Assembly (NCBI GenBank): GCA_029747015.1
Contig: JAKOGI010002207.1
Span: 1-64,000 of the forward strand
Source: Carnegiea gigantea
Lineage: Eukaryota; Streptophyta; Magnoliopsida; Caryophyllales; Cactaceae
DNA: 64,000 nt
Direction of reading: 5' to 3'
The position numbers and the translations under genes are program-made. Below are positions 1-11,760 of the stretch, in pieces. Below the pieces are notes generated by a model that did no database searches, was not told where the DNA came from, and saw only the letters and a program-made list of their open reading frames with translations. Every line of letters starts with the position of its first letter. Within the stretch, counting starts at the first letter, position 1.

Positions 1-98
1 ATATATATATATATTTGTGTGGATATGTATATATATATATATATGTGTATATATATGTGTGTGTGTGTGTGTGTATATATTTATATATGTATATATAT
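1..98. repeat. (AT)n/(GT)n microsatellite
   Basis: Compound dinucleotide repeat of AT with interspersed GT runs. It lies inside or at the edge of the minus-strand Tat-like element, just beyond its RNase H remnant, so the integrase and 3' LTR expected next are either outside the window or lost. Confidence 0.95.
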
Positions 99-109
99 CA
101 GGCATAATA

Positions 110-720
110 CTACAAGCCAATGTTAATGATGTTGGCTTCTATTGTATAATCGTGAGCTGTCTTATTCCTCATTTCTGCTGTTATTGGCATTAAGTGGATA
201 CCACTAGGAATATTGATCATTGAGGCTAATTTTGCTACAGCATCAACAAATTAGTTATCTTCCTAGGGGAGACAAGTATGGGCAATATGGGTGAAGTTTT
301 ATTGAGCTCAACCAAATGAGCTTGGTATAATGCCAGGGCTTCATTTCTCAGTTTCATCTTTGTGAGAGTTGGTTCATTGTTGAATTTGGGTCTCCCTGCA
401 CCCCTATGTTCTTTACACCCTCTTTCTATGGTAGCTTGCAACCCAACAATAAGGACTTCGTATTCTACCATATTATTTGTAACCTCAAAATCTAGTTTGA
501 CAAAGATAGAGGTATGTGCCCCTCTAAGGATAGTGGGAGGATGCCCAGTCCAAATCCCTTTTAGTTTGAAGCTCCATCGAGTTACATAGTCCACATGTCT
601 TTTTCTACTTATAGGACTTCTTCATCAGCAAGTCAAAAGTCTCTTCCTTTTGATCCTTTGTTGGTAAGTTTGCATCGAAATCCGACACAAGCCTTTACTT
701 AATCAACTTCTGTGGGACAT
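110..720 (-). pseudogene. RNase H domain remnant of Tat-like pol
   Basis: Minus-strand translation contains KLDFEVTNNMVEYEVLIVGL, the conserved core of the RNase H domain in Tat-type plant Ty3/Gypsy polyproteins, followed by a degenerate tail reading roughly FVDAVAKLASM. Frameshifts break it into pieces; the longest open stretch is 235-594. No integrase zinc-binding motif is recognisable before the microsatellite at the window start. Confidence 0.75.
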
Positions 721-1164
721 AATGTAGGTCAAATTTTGATATCATTATTGTCCACCTAGCAACTTTGTCACTTATTATTGGCTACTGTAGTAGGTACTTT
801 ATTGGGTCCATTGGTGCAAGCACATATATCATATGGGTTAGCATGTAATGTCCAAGCTTCTTAGATACCCAGACTAGTGCTAGAGAATTTTTTCCTAGGG
901 AAACAATGAGTTTCGTATTGGAGAAATTTCTTTCTCAAATAATGGATGAGTAATTCCCGCCCTTCTATCTTTTATGCTAGCATGACCCCTATTGTTGTTG
1001 TCATGCTCATAAGTCACAGAATGAGGGAAATGCCTTGATTTTATCAAATGCTTCTCGACACTCCCCATCCCACCCCAATTTCACTCCTTTCTTCAATATC
1101 TTAAAGACATGCTTGCATACCGTGGTCAACTTTGATATAAAATGACTGATGTACTACAAGCGTC

Positions 1165-2140
1165 CTAGAAATCCTCATATTTTCTTTTCAGTCTTTGGCA
1201 AACGCATTTCCTTTGTGGCTTTGATATTTGAGGGATTAACTTCAATTCCCCCCAACTATCTACATATCCTAATAGTTTTCCATATGTGACTTCGAATGCA
1301 CATCTCTGCAGGTTTATATGAATGTTATGTTTTCTATGTCTAGCAAAGAACTTTTGAAGGGTCGGGATATGCATAATCTTTCTTTAGATTTTATGATCAT
1401 GTCATCTACGTACACCTCTGATAGGTTGTCCTAGCATTTTTTAGTCTAAATGGCATCACAACATATCAACAAGTTCCCTAAGGAATAATAAAGGTAGTCT
1501 TTTTCATGTGCTCTTCTGCCATCTTCACCTGGTTATAATTGACATAACCAGCCATAAAAGAAAGGAGGCCATATCCAGCAGTGTTGTCACCCAGAACATG
1601 TATATGTGGAAAAGGGAAATCATCTTTTGGACATGCCTTGTTGAGGTCCCTAAAGTCTATACACATTCTTACTCTTCCATCCTTCTTTAGGACTGGGACA
1701 ACATTTGCAACCCATTCGGCCTATTATGTAAGTCTAACCTACGTGGAATTGTTTCTAAATCTCCTCTATCTTCAAGACCTACTGGCTTCATCATACGAAG
1801 TCACTGTTTCATTGGCTTGGCATCGAGATAGAGAGGAATCTTACATATGACTATATCTCGATCTATGCCATACATGTCTTTGTAGGACCATGCGAAGACA
1901 TCCATGAATTCCTGCAAGAGTGAAGGGAAGTTTTCCTACTCCTTGACATTTAAATATTTTCCTATTTTATGTTCCTGGAGATGATAGGGAGTCCCCAGAT
2001 TGATTAGAATTATTTCCTTAATTATGAATGGTCGATTTTCATGGTTCTCTACTGCTTTGATTAAGTCTTCTAAGATTGTTTCTTCATTTGCATCATTATT
2101 AGAGGCAAAGCATTGAAGAGAAAGAGTATGATATCAATTG
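1165..2140 (-). pseudogene. Reverse transcriptase remnant of Tat-like pol
   Basis: Minus-strand reading gives MCIDFRDLNKACPKDDFPFP (1607-1666), then the catalytic motif YVDDMIIKS (about 1388-1416) and a thumb/connection part, LQKFFARHRKHNIHINLQRC (near 1310-1365). This is the standard RT order of Ty3/Gypsy elements, with the aspartate pair kept. The frame shifts between these pieces and contains stops. The N-terminal end is interrupted at 2145 by the hAT element. Confidence 0.82.
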
Positions 2141-2144
2141 TAAG

Positions 2145-3272
2145 TAGACCTGGTAAAAATTGACCCAACACGAACCCGCCCAAAAGTTTTGGGACACGAT
2201 TTTCACGACCCAAACCCGAAATAAACCGAACCCGAAAAACCTGCAATTTTTTGGGTCAAACTCGAACCCGAACCCGAACCCGAACCTGTGCGCTCGATCC
2301 GAATATTATATACTTACTTTTTATTTTCTTTAGTTTTTTCCTATTAACAATAATTGTTTTTCATTATAACGAATCGTTTAGGGAGACATTATACAATTAT
2401 CACATCTCTTTGCAAATTAAACAATGGTTCCCGTTTTTTCCCATAAGACAACGTCATATGCAACTTATAAATGGTACAATTTTAGAAAATGGCCATGAAA
2501 CAACTCTAATATTAAGAAAAACAATTTAGAATTAGATAAGTATTGAAAATGTGCGAGTCATACGAATATTCTTGGTAAATACATCCCATTGCATTTTAAA
2601 TAAGATTATTCTATAATAATCTAAAATTTTGATTTTATACTTAATAGATAATTATAATATCTTACACGTATATAATATTCTTTTGTTTGGATTCCTTTTA
2701 ATTGGTCTTGAATATGATGTAGTGTTGGGCAATGGACTAGCTTATGTTCGTGTTAGGCTCGACGTACTAATAAAGCATACCTGATTAGGTAATGTTCGAT
2801 TAATTAACGAAACATCAAATTATTAAATGAGCTATTAATGGGTCAAACTGCTCTGACTCGTTAACATACTTTAGATGGGCCGACCAGTGAATGACCTGAT
2901 CAATTATTAATATTTTAATATATGGGCCAACCCATCCAAACATGACTCATTGCTGACTCGCACATGAATTTCATATACCATGTTGAAAAGTTTGGATATT
3001 TTCGGTATTCTTTGAAGAAATTACAATACAATGCTTGTTCATTAAATTCAAATAACTTTAAGCAATAAAAATTCCGAATTTTTGATTTTGACAAAAAGAG
3101 AAATAATTCAATAAAAAGGCGCGTTAAATCCGTTGGGTTGATCCGAAACTCGTACAACCGAAATACACCCTTCGTATTTTACCCAAACCCCAAATATACC
3201 CGACCCGTATTTTACTCGAATCCGAATACACCCTACCCATATTTGACCTACCTGTCCGAATTGACAGGTCTA
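2145..3272. mobile_element. Non-autonomous hAT-type transposon with 8-bp target duplication
   Basis: The element starts TAGACCTGGTAAAAATTG and ends with the inverted complement TTGACAGGTCTA. It is flanked by identical 8-bp direct repeats ATTGTAAG (2137-2144 and 3273-3280). An 8-bp duplication with short terminal inverted repeats is the hAT signature. Its length of 1128 bp and lack of any transposase-like frame make it non-autonomous. The subterminal regions are rich in CGAACC/GGGTTCG repeats at 2215-2290 and related ACCC-rich sequence at 3160-3250, as in many plant hAT MITEs. It lies inside the Tat-like pol region, so it inserted after that retrotransposon. Confidence 0.85.
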
Positions 3273-3319
3273 ATTGTAAGTAAAAGAGTTCGTCTTATTA
3301 AAATTGGAAATAATTATAT

Positions 3320-4170
3320 CTAATGTAGATTCTTGGAAACAAAAATTAAAGGTTGGCCCTTAGACTTTATCCCAGATCCCACGCTAGAATCTCCTGAATT
3401 GCCCTCTAAAGCTGTACCGAAAACCTTTCCTTTTTCTTCAGTGCTTATCGAAGTCACTTTCTTGCAATTCTTTGTACCGATTTCAGTGATGAACTTTATA
3501 GGATCAAAGCCATTGTTGGACATGGTGAGGAATATAATAGAAGCTAGGTCTTCTTACTTCCCATGATTATATACGAACACTATTCCAAAGATGTTACTTC
3601 TAGCTAAGAGGGTCCAATCTTGAGTGGATCGTTCTTTTCCTATTAGGGTAAGTGGGTCATTTCTAATAGTTGTAGTTGTTGAATATTTCTAACATAGGAA
3701 CCCAAACACCTTCTCTTTTATAAAGTAGGGCCCAAGGAAGCTATAAAAAGGAAAATTAAGGGAAAGGTAGTCCAATCTTGTGATTTTCTGCCAATAGCTA
3801 GCCCTGGGAAGTAGGCCCATTTAAGAATAACATTTTTACCTAGGTTTCAATAAGGATTAAAGTTAAAAAGAGCTTGATCCTTCTCTAAGGCTGCTACTAT
3901 TTCAAAATTTTAGAGTTCTTCATCATCACAATTGTGCCTTATTTTTAGCCTTGGTCCCTTGGTAGTGATAGTATCACACAAAGCATCCCCTTCAATTGTA
4001 ATCACTTGTCCCTTTATGAGCATCTTCACTTTCTGAGGTAGCGTAGATAGGATTGTTTGGTGTTTATGGAGCCATGAATGCCCTAAAAGTATGTTAAAGG
4101 TGGCAGGGATGCCTAAGACTTCTAAGAAAAATGGTACCCAGGACCAGTCCTTTTGAATTATCATATGCCC
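3320..4170 (-). pseudogene. Protease and PR-RT linker remnant of Tat-like element
   Basis: Minus-strand frame at 3910-4164 reads IPATFNILLGHSWLHKHQTI, matching the conserved end of the retropepsin region of Tat-type elements (IPA-x-YN-x-LLGR-x-W). No D-S/T-G active site is recognisable upstream. The next open stretch (3320-3523) is polar linker sequence without a domain. Between 3281 and 3320 the interrupted reading frame resumes after the hAT element. Confidence 0.6.
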
Positions 4171-4599
4171 TCAAATGAGCTAAAGGTGTTGACAATTAAC
4201 TTTATTTGATTTCCAACCTTCCAGCAGTTCTCCAGGGGTAAACATTCACAATTGATGCATTATAGATTAAGACAGGTGATATGTGCTTTTGAGGGTAAGT
4301 CACGACAAGGTATAAGGCATTGTTGTACACCATGGAAGATCGTCATTGCTAAATGTTATGCTGCTTTTATCAATGGTGATTGAGGCTATCATTTCCTGAA
4401 AGGTGGCTTTAGGAGACAGGTCAATTTTACTGAGCTCATCGACTAAGAGTTGCATATGCTTTTAGGAGGCAACTATGAGTTGCTAGATAGTTACTTCTGC
4501 CTTGATTCTGTTCAATTATTTTAGCAGTATATTTTCTTCTTCAACTACCGTCCTCCTTTCTTCTTTAGGTCCTATTATGGGCCCTTTTTGGCTTGATGC

Positions 4600-6110
4600 C
4601 ATCCATCTTTCATGAGGTGTTGAGCCTGAGCTTGATCTTCCTCCCCCCAAAAGTCATCTCATTTAGTTTCTCCCCATAAATCATCATCACTTGATTTAGT
4701 AGGCTAGAGCTTCCCTGAGTTTCATAGACGTTATCTTGATTGTTTTCCCACAAGCCATAAACCCCTAAATGCTGTGTGGGTATGCAAACCATTAGCTTTG
4801 GCCCATCAATGCTCTGTATGTATATAGGCGGATCCCATCCTTTTTTTAATCATCCTTAATATCAAAAATTCTTTCATGGTCTCCAAGTGGGTTTTTATCA
4901 TTGTTAGGATTCTAGGTTACTTTAGGCAAAGGGTGCTACTCTGACCTGAACATTCTTTCTAGCCTATTCTTGAAAGTCCATCCGTACTCAGTGTCATGTC
5001 CTTGTGCCAAATGATATTTGAAGTACTTAGTTAGATCAAAAGATTTGGACTGCCTAGTAGCTTCGGTTTCTGGCTTGACCTTAGGAAGATTAACTATTTC
5101 TTTTAGTAATTATTCTAGAGCCTGAGTGTAGATGGTCCTTATAGAGGTATACTCGGTATAGCGGTTTATTGCATGCACTTCTTTACACGTAGATCCACTA
5201 GCCTTTTTATCCCTATTATGATAGATGTTTTTCCAATTGTTACCATCATAGGTGTCTTTCTAGCTAGTTCTTCTACAAGCATACGTATAGTCCTCTGCAT
5301 GATGAAAATTTCAAATGGTGTCAACCACAAGTGTTGCCAATATGTAGGCCGGAGGTTCCTAATGAACAATCTCACTTGATCAACTTCTAAAGGTTAATTC
5401 ACCATGTGAGTAGCCTTTGCCCTCCATCTAATGATGTAATTAAAAAAAAAAAAAAACCCTTTCTTTTTCTCTTGGTTGACTAGTTCTATGTCCCTAAGTG
5501 TGATTGGGAGGTAAGCATTGTATGAGTACTGACGCAAGAACTCTTTGTAAAGATCATAACACTTTATGACCTTTTATAGGTAAACAACATTATACCACCT
5601 GATCACATCCTTGTCAAAAGTCCAAGGAAATATAATGTGGAAGATGTCCTTGTCAATTCCCTTTAGAGACATAGCATTAACAAGGTTCCTCATATGATGG
5701 TTAGGGTTTTCGGTTTCATGGAATTTGATATATGGCATAGTGAATTTTAGAGGTAATCTCCATTTTGGGATGAAGTAAATCCTACATAATCACTAAAATA
5801 ATTTTTTGACATCGAGGATTCTTTAAGCAACTGTTTTATATCACCTACTCGTGGATCAGTTTGAGGAGTGTCATTTTCCTCTTTCTTTCGTCTTCTTCTT
5901 TGTATCTGGCTCTTTATTTCCATTATCTTCCCATTCTTCATCATGAGGCTTCTCACCATCGTCATTTTGGGGTTCCCTGATAAGGCTTCGGATTGCAACA
6001 ACCATTATCTCTGTCTTCCTTTCACTCTTCTCCATTATAGTATCCATCCTTTCCATCATCTTCATAAGTTGAGCAATTTTGTTGTTTTTGGCCATTGGAA
6101 TTGGTGAGGA
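4600..6110 (-). pseudogene. gag remnant of Tat-like element
   Basis: Reading leftward, the N-terminal piece (5871-6095) is rich in Lys/Glu and coiled-coil-like, starting MAKNNKIAQLMKMMERMD. Middle fragments around 5400-5640 resemble the capsid (retrotrans_gag) domain, with W-Y and Y-x-EFLRQY type patterns, and 5166-5375 begins MRLFIRNLRPTYWQHL. The frame is broken by many shifts and a 14-bp A-run near 5443-5456. Assignment rests on position between primer-binding site and protease plus these partial similarities. Confidence 0.6.
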
Positions 6111-7238
6111 ATTGAACTTTCATTTGGATTTCAACTTTGACTTTAACCTAGCAGGTGGAATTTCTTCGAACTATTCTTGAGACAAATTCTCCCTGTTCTT
6201 GGACTCTGTTTATATACCTTCTTAGTCTTCCCAATCCTGACTGATTAGCAGGAAATGCCTAGCACTAGCACATCTTAGTACTTTTCAAAAGGAAAATCAA
6301 AGACTCTAATTGAATAATGCTATCTCATGAACTAAAATATAATACTGAGAGCCTAGAGTACCGACTCTATGCCATGAATGCGGACTTAAGGCAAACAGAT
6401 TAAAGTGGACCTCCTCCTAAGCTCCCGACTAGGTTCCCAGTAGGTCCTCAAACTCACTTCCTGGCTCCTGTCTCTTTCTTGTGACCTTAGATTCATGTAT
6501 ATAGACTCCACGAATCTCCACCGGGTTCCCATGGACCTAGGGTAGGCTTAATTTCTATCTGTCCTCCTAAACACACACTATCAGGCAAACCCTATTGTTT
6601 AAAAGAACACGATCGAGCTCTCCTTAAGCTAAACCGAGACCATTACTTCAACTCTCATGACTTATGTTTAGAGTAGAACGTATTCGGGTCTAGGGCCAAG
6701 AGCCCTTGGGGATCAATTGGCCCAAAGCCGGTTTGGTTCTTCACCCAGTTACTAAATTTAACCTAACTTGGCTCTCATAAGACCAAGAGCATCAATGTGT
6801 AGAGTTGTTGGACTGGGGGTATTCAAGTTGCAGAATAACATATATAAGTGCACATATGAGTTCCTTCTTAGGCAAGGGTTCTACGTTACAAGTGGTTTAG
6901 GTGAGATTTAGAACAGTCCTCGCATGACCCAAATGCTTATACATCATTCATGGGGTGCATGGCATGACTGGAATATTTCAGTTGCTTTCCTGTATCATGT
7001 GGACTAGGAATGTGCGTCACGAGCAGGTGAAACAATTGCATGCTAAGTTGGAAGTCTAATGGACCCACCTAGTTAACGACCTATTTTCCTTAGGGGTTAT
7101 AACATGGTTTAACCTAGAGGCGTTGTTAATCTAGTTAGGGCAAAACCTTTAATGCAAGAATGCCTAATGCAACTATAACTAAAACAATTTCCCGTATTGA
7201 ATTTCAAATCTTGCCCTCTTTTTTTCGAAAGAAAAACA
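6111..7238 (-). other. Untranslated leader of Tat-like element
   Basis: About 1.1 kb between the primer-binding site and the start of gag on the minus strand. No coding pattern or conserved motif is recognised here; long leaders are usual in Tat/Ogre elements. Confidence 0.5.
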
Positions 7239-7256
7239 TTCCTAGTAGAGTCGCCA
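7239..7256 (-). promoter_or_regulatory. Primer-binding site (tRNA-Arg type, tentative)
   Basis: The minus strand reads TGGCGACTCTACTAGGAA. TGGCGACTC next to an LTR is the usual primer-binding start of Tat/Ogre-type plant elements, and I take it to be complementary to a tRNA-Arg 3' end. It sits next to the LTR end, which reads about TATAG instead of the canonical CA(G). This fixes the element polarity and the inner LTR boundary. Confidence 0.7.
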
Positions 7257-7259
7257 CTA

Positions 7260-8698
7260 TAAGGACCACAACTCGGGACTATTGAGGTGTTGTATCCGAT
7301 GAATGATTGGATGCTTCTACTACTTGTTTGATTTTTTAATATATTTCAGCCAAAACAGATCAGATTGGAGCGAAATTAAGGCTTAGTCAGGGAACTAGAC
7401 TACTATTCTTGAACCAGGATCAGGTTCTTAGGTCAAAGCCATGTCCAATTCCTAATTTGGTTCCAGACAGTGATGCTTGTTTGGACCAGCAAATTGGGCT
7501 GTAGCCTTATCTGGATCTCAAACTTAATTTACATAGTGATGAGTTGATTTACTAGTTAAACTAGTACCCCTAACTTTTTTAGTTGATTCAAAGGTTGATA
7601 ATTTATATGAATTGACAACTTTGTTTCAAAATGTAATGAATTAAGCCAATTGAGCTAATCACTACTTCTCATTAGTTCTTAATTAAATCAACTTTTAAGC
7701 GTAAGATTATCCTAAGAGCACTAAATTCACAACCTTTTTTGAAGTGATTATCAAACCGAGTTTAATCCCAGCAAACCAAAACTGATCTGCACCTTTCAAT
7801 ATTTCGATTAAGTATCTATCATACATGAAACAAATTGGCTAGAAATCTTACATTAGCAATCAAGACTATACGATTAAATTGAAACTACCAAACAAAGATT
7901 CAAGCACTTCAAAGAGTTCAAACTAGCAAAATCAACATTGGTTTTATTTAACAACCTTTGATTAAGGAAACTACTAACACATTTTTGAAATGAATAAAAC
8001 TAAAGTCTATAAAGACCTAATCTAAACTAGAAAAGAAGGTAAAGAAAAGCACAATAAAGAAAGCTTATTCCAGCATCTTAGGTTAAGCACATTTTAGTCT
8101 ACTCTCGATAATGTTCGAATTTCACTCGATCTTTGCTTCTTCTTCTTCAACTCTCTAAAATGATGAATGGTGGATGGAGGGCAAATGATGATGGATGAAT
8201 ATGGAAGGCTAAGGTTGAAAATCAAACTATTTATCAAGAAAATGCACTAACCAAATGTCAAAACATCTTGGAAGTCAAATAGCTGCAAAGAAAATAGGAA
8301 ACCATGGAAGACAGGGGCCAGCATAAACAGCCCATGGAGACTACCACATCCTTGGCCTCTGCCACAGCCTAGTTGTGATGCCCTATGTCTGGCTCGTCTT
8401 TTTCTGTTCTTCTTACTGCTTTAGGCTAAAATCCATTGGACCATAGTATTGACCATAGTTTCTCTACCTTAAGTGTCTTCAGGCTTCTTTTGTTTTATTC
8501 TTTAATCTACAAAGCCTCAAAATCATCCTTCCACTCATATAGCTTTTGCTCAAAAGTTGAAATCTACAAAACCTCTCGAAACATGCAAAACCCAAGCATG
8601 AATGATGGAAGTAGGGGCACAAAATATAATTAAGCATAATAACACTATAAAATAAGTCCCAAACACTCAAATAATCCATGCATATATGACATTCATCA
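7260..8698 (-). repeat. 5' LTR of Tat-like element
   Basis: This region lies between the primer-binding site and the point where LINE coding sequence resumes. On the minus strand it begins TGATGAATGTCATATATG and shortly after has a TATA-like CTTATTTTATAG. The outer boundary is supported by the LINE frame running up to 8699. The inner end has lost the canonical CA. The partner LTR is outside the window, so the limits are inferred rather than checked by LTR-LTR comparison. Confidence 0.7.
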
Positions 8699-9480
8699 AG
8701 TATGAGAAATGCCTGAAAGCTTCCTTTAAAACCTCCACACATGCAATCTGACCTTTATAAAACAGAAGTAAATCATCCACAGTGGTCAAATGACATAAAC
8801 TTAGCCCTTTACAACTTTGGTGAAATCTGAAGCATTGTTGATAGCTACCTAACTATAAAGCTTGTGTCAAGTTATCCATCACAACCACAAATATGAAGGG
8901 AGGGACATGACTCCCTTGTGTAATATCTTTTTTATCGAAAAAAGTATCCAAACAGTTGGTCAGCCATGCTAACAGAAAATTTAGGAGTAGTTACACACAA
9001 CATAATATTTGTACAAACACCTTAGGGAAACCCAATAGAAGCAACAATTTCTCAATGAAATATCATCTAATCGTGTCAAATGCCTTCCACAAATCCTTTA
9101 TGATCCATCTAGGAGAAACTCCTTTCCTATTATGCATTCTGATGAAATCCTCACAAATCAATACATTATGGAGTATATATCTCCCCTATATGAAAGCATA
9201 TTGTGAATCATGAGCCAAATAGTATAACACAAGCTTCAATTTAGAATAGATCAACTTACCAATGCACTTGTCTGAGGCATTACTATAAGTTGTAATCTCA
9301 TATCAAACTACACTATTTGGATTACGATTTTTTGGGAGCCATTGTAAGGGTTTGCATTTAGTTGGCCAAGCAACATTCCCTTTTCCGGGAAAAAAATAGT
9401 GAACTACCTTGCAGATATCTATCCCCTAAAATGGGCTATGTAACTTTGAAAAAGCACTTTTAAATTATGGTTTACAAGTT
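8699..9480 (-). pseudogene. LINE (L1-type) ORF2 reverse transcriptase remnant
   Basis: Minus-strand translation gives, in order, DSQYAFI-x-GR, HNRKGVSPRWIIKDLWKAFD, a YTRESCPSLHI stretch matching RQGDPLSP-LF of intact elements in another frame, and VDDLLLFYKG in place of the FADDLLLF catalytic motif. These are palm-domain blocks of plant L1-type LINEs of the group that reads NRKGVSPRC. Several stops and shifts are present and one catalytic-motif residue is changed (A to V in FADD). The coding sequence stops abruptly at 8698/8699, where the Tat-like LTR is inserted. Confidence 0.8.
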
Positions 9481-9929
9481 TTTAAGACAAAAAAATATAG
9501 ATTTATTGAAAAACCATTCTATTTTATGTAAAGATAGAATAAGGTAGGCAAGCAATCCCCTTCCTCCCTCCAAAAAGACTATAAAAATATTAGGCACTAA
9601 AATTTCCTTGGTAGGCATGGTGGATACATTAGAATTGGAACAGGAGTTGGAGTCATTCTAGTTTTAGTTCCTAAGTTTCCGAACGAGTGCCCGGAACCAC
9701 TCAGCACTCTTATTTGTTTTACTTTGTCTGAAATTCTCTTGAATGTTGCTTTTACCATATCTCTTTAAGGAAACCGTTGTTTTGGTCAGAAGAATAGAGT
9801 ATTCATACTTGATTCCTAAGACCATGTTATTGCTAGAAATAGAAACCAAGCTAACACAAAACCCAAAGAGTACTCGGTTAAGTAACTAGAATTATAGACA
9901 AATCAAACAAATACAAAAGATGCACCTCT
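9481..9929. other. No gene recognised
   Basis: AT-rich stretch between two oppositely oriented LINE remnants. It contains a short minus-strand open stretch (9664-9849) that I cannot match to any family. It probably contains the unrecognisable ends of the two LINEs. Confidence 0.4.
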
Positions 9930-11760
9930 TTAACAATAAATATTGGGGAAAGATGGCAAGGAATGGTTGGTTAATGGAGATAGGGACTCTTGTTTCTTTC
10001 ACCAATCCATTAAAGCAAGAAAGGTTAATAGTAAAACTGCAAAATAGAGATACTTTAAGTGTTTAAGTTAATACCGACTGAGTAAAGACATGTTTATTAA
10101 TGATTTTTCTTGTAGATTTGCTTATAGATTTAAGTAAGCTAAGATTGATTATGGTAGTTTAGATATTGAACTGCAAAAGTAGGTACCTATAAAAGACAAA
10201 GAAATTCTACTTATACCTATCCATGATCAAGGAATCAAAAATTCTATCTTTCAAATGCATTGTATCAGTATAAAGCTCCAGCCTAGATAAATCTGGAGCT
10301 TTTTCAAGAATATTAAGACATAATTTACAAGGAATTATGTGAGGCAATCAAGTCTTTTTTTCCCTAAAAAAGAGAACTTCTCAAATAGATTAACCACACG
10401 CAGATTGCCTTGATCCCGAAAGTGAATAACCTAACATCAATTAGTCAATTCAGGCAAATTATTTTGTTTAATAATTCTTACAAAATCATATCGAAAATCA
10501 TGTTAATAGAATGTACCATTTTTGGAAAAAAAAAAGTAATCGACTCAGTCCAAGTTCATTTCTACCAAAATGCTCTATTCATGATGACATCCCTCTCACA
10601 CATGAAATCATCAATGAGTTCTGGATTATGAAAGGTAAGAAATCTTAGCTAGTGCCCATGCTTTACATAGATAAGCTTATGATAGGCTAGAATGAGATTT
10701 TCTATTCAATGCCATTCAAAATTGGGATTTCATCCCAAGTGGACTAAATGGATCAAATAATTTATTCCCATGGTATCTTACTCTTTAATTATTAATGATA
10801 TAGAATGCAGTTTTCTCACACTAACTAGTGGCACTTAGTATCTATATGTAAATTTTAATGAGAGCCCTCAAATAGGCACAGAGCAAAAGAAACATAGGAT
10901 AGAAAAGCTAACAAAAATCCCCTACTTACTATTTAAAGATGATAGCTTATTGTTTTCCATAACTAATATTGAGCCATGTCATGTGCTTAGTTGAATACTC
11001 ACCAAATTTTACCAAAAGTTAGGGTAACTCAATAATTTGTGCAAGTCATAACACTCTCTAGTAATGTGATCGATGGCACATGATAGACAGATTGTCTTGC
11101 CTTCCTTTAATAGCATACACCAAGACAATATTGCCAAGTAACTTGGATGTCTAATCTTCAAGAGAAGGCAAAAATAGAAACTTTCTCAAAAATAGTTAAT
11201 AGAATAATTGTGAAGCTCCAAACATGAAAATCTAGGCATCTTTCCAAAAGCAAGAAGAGTGATGCTAATATCGGCAAATTTGGAATCGATGCTTATGCAT
11301 GCAATGCAATGTTTCTAACTACCGAATATGACTAGTAAGTATCTTGATAAAATTAGTAGAGCTTTCTTTTTGAAAAAATCCAATGATACCCAAAGGCTTA
11401 CCAATGGTGTTATGGGATAAAATATGTTAGTCTACGAAAGCAGGATTGCAAGGTCTCAAGAAAATTGATATAGTTAATAGTGCATTCTTAAGCAAGCTTA
11501 CTTGGAAATGTTCTATGACCAGAGTCTTTGGGTGAAGTTAATGCAAGCTAAATAACCAATCAATGAAAGTTGTTTCCCATAGAAGAAGATTGATTCTCGG
11601 GCATGGAAGTGCATATTCAACTAGCAACTAATTCTTTAAAACACCAAATGCAAGAGGACATACTGGGTAGCATGAAGAAAACAAAAAGGGCAATTCATCA
11701 CAATCAATTTTGGAAGGATTTAAAATAACACAAAAAATAACAGGAGGCTTGACAATCCAC
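9930..11760 (+). pseudogene. LINE (L1-type) ORF2 remnant, plus strand
   Basis: Plus-strand pieces in three frames give WLVNGDRDSCFFHQSIKARK (near 9965-10025), IALIPKVNNLTSISQFRQII (around 10403-10462), DKAYDRLE (near 10670-10695), LLFKDDSLLF in place of FADDSLLF (around 10930) and a C-terminal part resembling LNKAFLAKLTWK (around 11480-11510). This is the normal block order of a LINE reverse transcriptase and its downstream region. Many stops and frameshifts show it is old. No poly-A tail or target duplication was identified. Confidence 0.8.

Larger units (their letters stand above)
99..8698 (-). mobile_element. Ty3/Gypsy retrotransposon, Tat/Ogre-like, degenerate, cut by window start
   Basis: Read on the minus strand the order is LTR (7260-8698), primer-binding site (7239-7256), leader, gag (about 4600-6110), protease region (about 3880-4170), reverse transcriptase (about 1165-2140) and RNase H (about 110-720). 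The RT motif YVDDMIIKS and the RNase H motif similar to LDFEATNNMAEYEAL are characteristic of the Tat/Ogre group. Stops and frameshifts occur throughout, so the copy is dead. A hAT transposon (2145-3272) interrupts pol. The 5' boundary at 8698 is supported because LINE coding sequence resumes exactly there. Integrase and the 3' LTR are not visible. Internal boundaries are approximate. Confidence 0.85.

Noticed and set aside
2215..2290. CGAACC repeats resembling telomeric or subtelomeric DNA
   Set aside because: The unit is not the plant telomere heptamer, and the repeats lie at the subterminal position of a hAT element with a perfect target duplication.
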